NCBI GenBank assembly: GCA_023421675.1
Contig: JAEZTC010000002.1
Location: 1-64,000, forward strand
Origin: Bacillota bacterium
GTDB lineage: Bacteria > Bacillota > Clostridia > Acetivibrionales > JANLFN01
DNA: 64,000 bases
Reading direction: 5' to 3'
The notes below the pieces were generated by a model. That model made no database searches. It was not told the origin of the DNA and was given only the letters and a program-made list of their open reading frames with translations. The translations under genes were made by a program, and so were the position numbers. Positions 61,318 through 64,000 of the stretch are shown one piece after another; the first letter of the stretch is position 1, and every line of letters begins with the position of its first letter.

Positions 61318-61761
61318 ATGCCGAAGTTTGTATTCAGGATGCAATCGGTGCTCAATCTGAAGGTTCAAATTGAAGACAATCTTAAGAATGAGCTGGGAAA
61401 GGCCACTAAAAAGCTCGAAGACGAGAAGCAGGTTTTGAGGCTGATTCTGGAGGAGCAGGAAGAATGTATGAACAAAATGAGTTCTGACTCTACAAAGGGA
61501 ATCAGGGTTGATAAGCTTCAAAAATATAGTTCATACATATCTCATCTTAAAGATAAGGCTGAATATCAAAAAGAAAATATTAACAAAGCATCAGTAATTG
61601 TCGATAAGTATAGAGAACAGCTTATAAAGGCAATGCAGGAAAGAGAAATACTTGAAAAACTCCGAGAAAAGAAATACAAGGAGTTTATGGAAAATCAAAT
61701 CAAGGACGAACAATTGATAAGTGACGAAGTAGTTAATTACAAATATACAAATGATATGTAA
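61318..61761 (+). CDS. fliJ: Flagellar export protein FliJ
   Basis: 147 residues, almost entirely coiled coil, starting PKFVFRMQSVLNLKVQIED. FliJ is a soluble rotor-stalk-like chaperone of the export apparatus. Identified by position between fliI and fliK as well as by its N-terminus. Confidence 0.85.
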   Translation: MPKFVFRMQSVLNLKVQIEDNLKNELGKATKKLEDEKQVLRLILEEQEECMNKMSSDSTKGIRVDKLQKYSSYISHLKDKAEYQKENINKASVIVDKYREQLIKAMQEREILEKLREKKYKEFMENQIKDEQLISDEVVNYKYTNDM

Positions 61762-61772
61762 AGAGGAATGAG

Positions 61773-62594
61773 ATGGCTAAAACTAAAAAAAAGGAATCAG
61801 TTCTGACGGATAAGACTGATCAAAGCCTTACACCGCAAGGAAGCGAAAAGAAGAATATGAAATTTTATCTTTTTGCATTCCTGACCGCATTAGCAATAAT
61901 AATTGTGGTAGTTGGTGGGGCTTTTTATATTATTATTCATAATAATATCGCTGGTTTCACCGATAAAAATAAAAGCACACTTAAAAATATTCCTATTATA
62001 AATTGGATGTTGCCAAAGGAACCTGACCCGGAAGATCCTTCAAAAATGACTGATGAGGAAATCAGATCGAAGTATAGTGAAATTAAAAGTTCCAAGGATG
62101 AAATCAAAAAGCAATTGGATGAAGCAAATAAAAAGCTATCAGAACTGGAAAAGGCAAAATCGGATTATGAAAAACTTAAGGCTGAAAATGACAAAATGAA
62201 AGCTGATGCAGATACTAAACAAAAGCAGTTGGATGATTATAAGAAAAAAGTTGACCAAATAGTTGCATCAGGAGATAAAACAGCTTTCAAAAGTTATTAT
62301 GAACAAGTAAGTCCTGATGTTGCAAAACAGATATATGAACAGGTTATGAAGGAACAAAAAGCAACACAGGAAGCAGTGGATTTTGCAAAGCTTTACTCCA
62401 CAATGGAACCTGATGCAGCAGCAAAAATATTGGAACAAATGGGCAGTTCAAAAATGGATTTGGTTATATCAATATTAAAGAACATGAGCAGCAACTCTGC
62501 ATCCAATATAATTTCTTCTATGAGTTCTCAGTTTGCTGCAACTGTAACTGATAAACTTTCCAAAGCTTATCTTACAACAAAAACCGGTCAGTAA
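61773..62594 (+). CDS. MotE-like flagellar protein (membrane anchor, coiled coil, MgtE-N-like domain)
   Basis: 273 residues. One membrane segment near residues 29-52 (FYLFAFLTALAIIIVVVGGAFYIII, in outline), a Lys/Glu/Asp-rich coiled coil at about 95-165, and a C-terminal helical domain of MgtE N-terminal type (AAKILEQMGSSKMDLVISILKNM, in outline), which resembles the FliG middle domain. In other bacteria such proteins (MotE) chaperone the stator protein MotC or link motor parts. The position between fliJ and fliK supports a motor or export role. Confidence 0.75.
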   Translation: MAKTKKKESVLTDKTDQSLTPQGSEKKNMKFYLFAFLTALAIIIVVVGGAFYIIIHNNIAGFTDKNKSTLKNIPIINWMLPKEPDPEDPSKMTDEEIRSKYSEIKSSKDEIKKQLDEANKKLSELEKAKSDYEKLKAENDKMKADADTKQKQLDDYKKKVDQIVASGDKTAFKSYYEQVSPDVAKQIYEQVMKEQKATQEAVDFAKLYSTMEPDAAAKILEQMGSSKMDLVISILKNMSSNSASNIISSMSSQFAATVTDKLSKAYLTTKTGQ

Positions 62595-62648
62595 ACGGTC
62601 TTAAAAAAGCCGTATACTATACAAAAATAAGGTAAAGGAGGTGAAAAT

Positions 62649-64000
62649 ATGATAAATCAAAACAATGCACTTGATATTTCTAAAATCTTTCCCGTTTCAG
62701 CGCCACAGGTATCAGCTTTACATACAGCTGATCTCAAAGCAGCAAAATCAGATGACCGGAAAAGTGCTTCTTCTTTTAAAGAAATGCTGGGAAGTGCTGA
62801 AAAAGTCAGAAATAACACTTTTAATGAAAAGCCTGCAGGCTTACGTAAGGATAATAATGATATTAAAGATGATACCTTGAAAACATTCAGAAGTGTCAGC
62901 GCTAACAAAGTTGTCCGTTCTGAGAAGGGTGTAAGCGATGATTCAAAAGAAATTAGGAACTATTCCGATGCAAAGGAGAAATTAACTGCATCTAGGGATG
63001 AAAAGACTGATGATGTGCAATCAGATGAGGTTATTCAAAGTCTTGCAGGTGTTCTTGGAGTAGATGCATCAAAGCTTCAAACAATATTTGAAAGCCTTGG
63101 TATAAATGCACAAGACCTGGCTGATACAACTAAATCTGGTGAAGCACTTGACAAATTGTCATCAATACTTGGTTTGGATAATGATGAGAAGGAAGCCTTA
63201 ACTCAAATCACTCAGCTTATATCAAAGCAGATTGAAGCTTTAAAAAGTAGTGAAAGTGTAGAGAAGTCTTTGACTCAAATTAAAGAATCAAAGCCTGCTG
63301 AAGTTCAGAAACAGGCAACTACAACAGTAGCTGAAACAAAAGCCGAAACCACTGATATTAAGCAACTGATGAATGAGCTTAAAGGCGTAATACAAGAATT
63401 CGCAGCAAAGCTTAAGGATGATCCTAAAAAGTTTTATGACGATCTTCAACAAAGCGTTAAAGCTGTAATGGAAAAAATATCTGCATCTGTTTCAACAGAA
63501 ACTGTATCTGCAGTTTCTCAAGACAGCACCGAAAATCAACCTCAAAACGGTACAAAACAGGACAGCAATGAAGAAATAAGTAAGACCCAAAATTCTAATC
63601 AAGCTGAAACCAAAGTAAAGGATGCAAAAACAGACAATGCTAAGGAAACTTCTGTAAAGGAAACTCTTGGTACAGCCGATAATAATAAAGATACAGTAAA
63701 TAATCAGCCGACAGTACCAAATAATCAAACCCAGGCTGATTTGAAATCAAATACTGTTTCAAAGGCTGATAAAACGCTTCCTGTAAGTAAAAACGAGATA
63801 GTTAACCAGGTAATTGAAAAGGCTAAGGTTTTGACAAACGGTGAAAAATCTGAAATGATAATCGATTTGAAGCCTGATTCACTTGGTAAGCTCTCATTAA
63901 AGGTAATAACCGAACGTGGAATTGTTACTGCTCAGTTTATTGCAGAAAGTCAGCAGGTAAAACAAGTTCTTGAAAGTAACATGCAGCTTCTTAAGGATTC
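62649..64000 (+). CDS. fliK: Flagellar hook-length control protein FliK (3' end outside window)
   Basis: Open from ATG 62649, after AAAGGAGGTG, to the window end: about 450 residues seen. The N-terminal and middle parts are low complexity, rich in Ser, Lys, Thr, Asp and Gln, as usual for the molecular ruler. At the end the Flg_hook domain begins: SEMIIDLKPDSLGKLSLKVI, then VTAQFIAES. FliK measures hook length and switches export specificity. The gene continues beyond the window. Confidence 0.88.
   Translation, partial: MINQNNALDISKIFPVSAPQVSALHTADLKAAKSDDRKSASSFKEMLGSAEKVRNNTFNEKPAGLRKDNNDIKDDTLKTFRSVSANKVVRSEKGVSDDSKEIRNYSDAKEKLTASRDEKTDDVQSDEVIQSLAGVLGVDASKLQTIFESLGINAQDLADTTKSGEALDKLSSILGLDNDEKEALTQITQLISKQIEALKSSESVEKSLTQIKESKPAEVQKQATTTVAETKAETTDIKQLMNELKGVIQEFAAKLKDDPKKFYDDLQQSVKAVMEKISASVSTETVSAVSQDSTENQPQNGTKQDSNEEISKTQNSNQAETKVKDAKTDNAKETSVKETLGTADNNKDTVNNQPTVPNNQTQADLKSNTVSKADKTLPVSKNEIVNQVIEKAKVLTNGEKSEMIIDLKPDSLGKLSLKVITERGIVTAQFIAESQQVKQVLESNMQLLKD

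Overview
The window is a low-G+C, spore-forming, flagellated anaerobe of the class Clostridia. The evidence is an alpha/beta small acid-soluble spore protein, a Spo0E-like protein, spoIIGA-sigE-sigG, a ferredoxin-linked 2-oxoacid oxidoreductase, a bifunctional AdhE and a long flagellar operon. Gene content resembles cellulolytic Ruminiclostridium (Clostridium cellulolyticum group); that assignment is inference from gene content, not a database match.

Layout. 1-4.7 kb: the 3' end of a G+C-rich S-layer-homology gene, a SASP gene, a small promoter/leader-peptide/terminator unit in front of a Spo0E-like gene, pgi, a metallophosphoesterase and a CadC-like ArsR regulator. 4.9-6.6 kb: a probable 6S RNA next to tcdA and a P-loop gene. 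6.8-9.4 kb: a four-subunit 2-oxoacid:ferredoxin oxidoreductase, followed by a three-copy hairpin repeat. 9.9-15.7 kb: a YhgE/Pip membrane protein, a MarR regulator and adhE. 15.9-26.1 kb: a YesM/YesN-type two-component pair, then a probable sugar or polyol operon (RbsABC-type transporter, SDR dehydrogenase, DhaK, DhaL, RpiB-family isomerase) whose enzyme set fits D-threitol to D-erythrulose to erythrose-4-phosphate. 26.2-30.1 kb: a riboswitch-like leader before degS-degU, a small unknown gene and a short homocysteine methyltransferase. 30.1-33.6 kb (minus strand): murT-gatD and an RlmI-type methyltransferase.

33.7-42.6 kb: a remodelled division/sporulation cluster. A heavily palindromic, apparently noncoding element abuts a murA gene that has lost its first third, including any start codon upstream of the catalytic Cys. 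It is followed by ftsQ-sbp-ftsA-ftsZ, spoIIGA-sigE-sigG, ylmC and nrdR. The sigG ribosome-binding site lies in a stem that only readthrough mRNA should be able to form. 42.6-54.9 kb: accessory and housekeeping genes (TetR with aldo/keto reductase, yifB-dprA, AraC regulator, secreted double metallo-beta-lactamase-fold protein, flavin reductase with MerR, topA-trmFO). 55.2-64 kb: flgB-flgC-fliE-fliF-fliG-fliH-fliI-fliJ-motE-like-fliK, with fliK cut by the window end.

The observations most worth following up are the leader-peptide attenuator at 1.4-1.8 kb, the structured element plus murA remnant at 33.7-35 kb, the sigG translational lock, and the probable tetritol catabolic operon.
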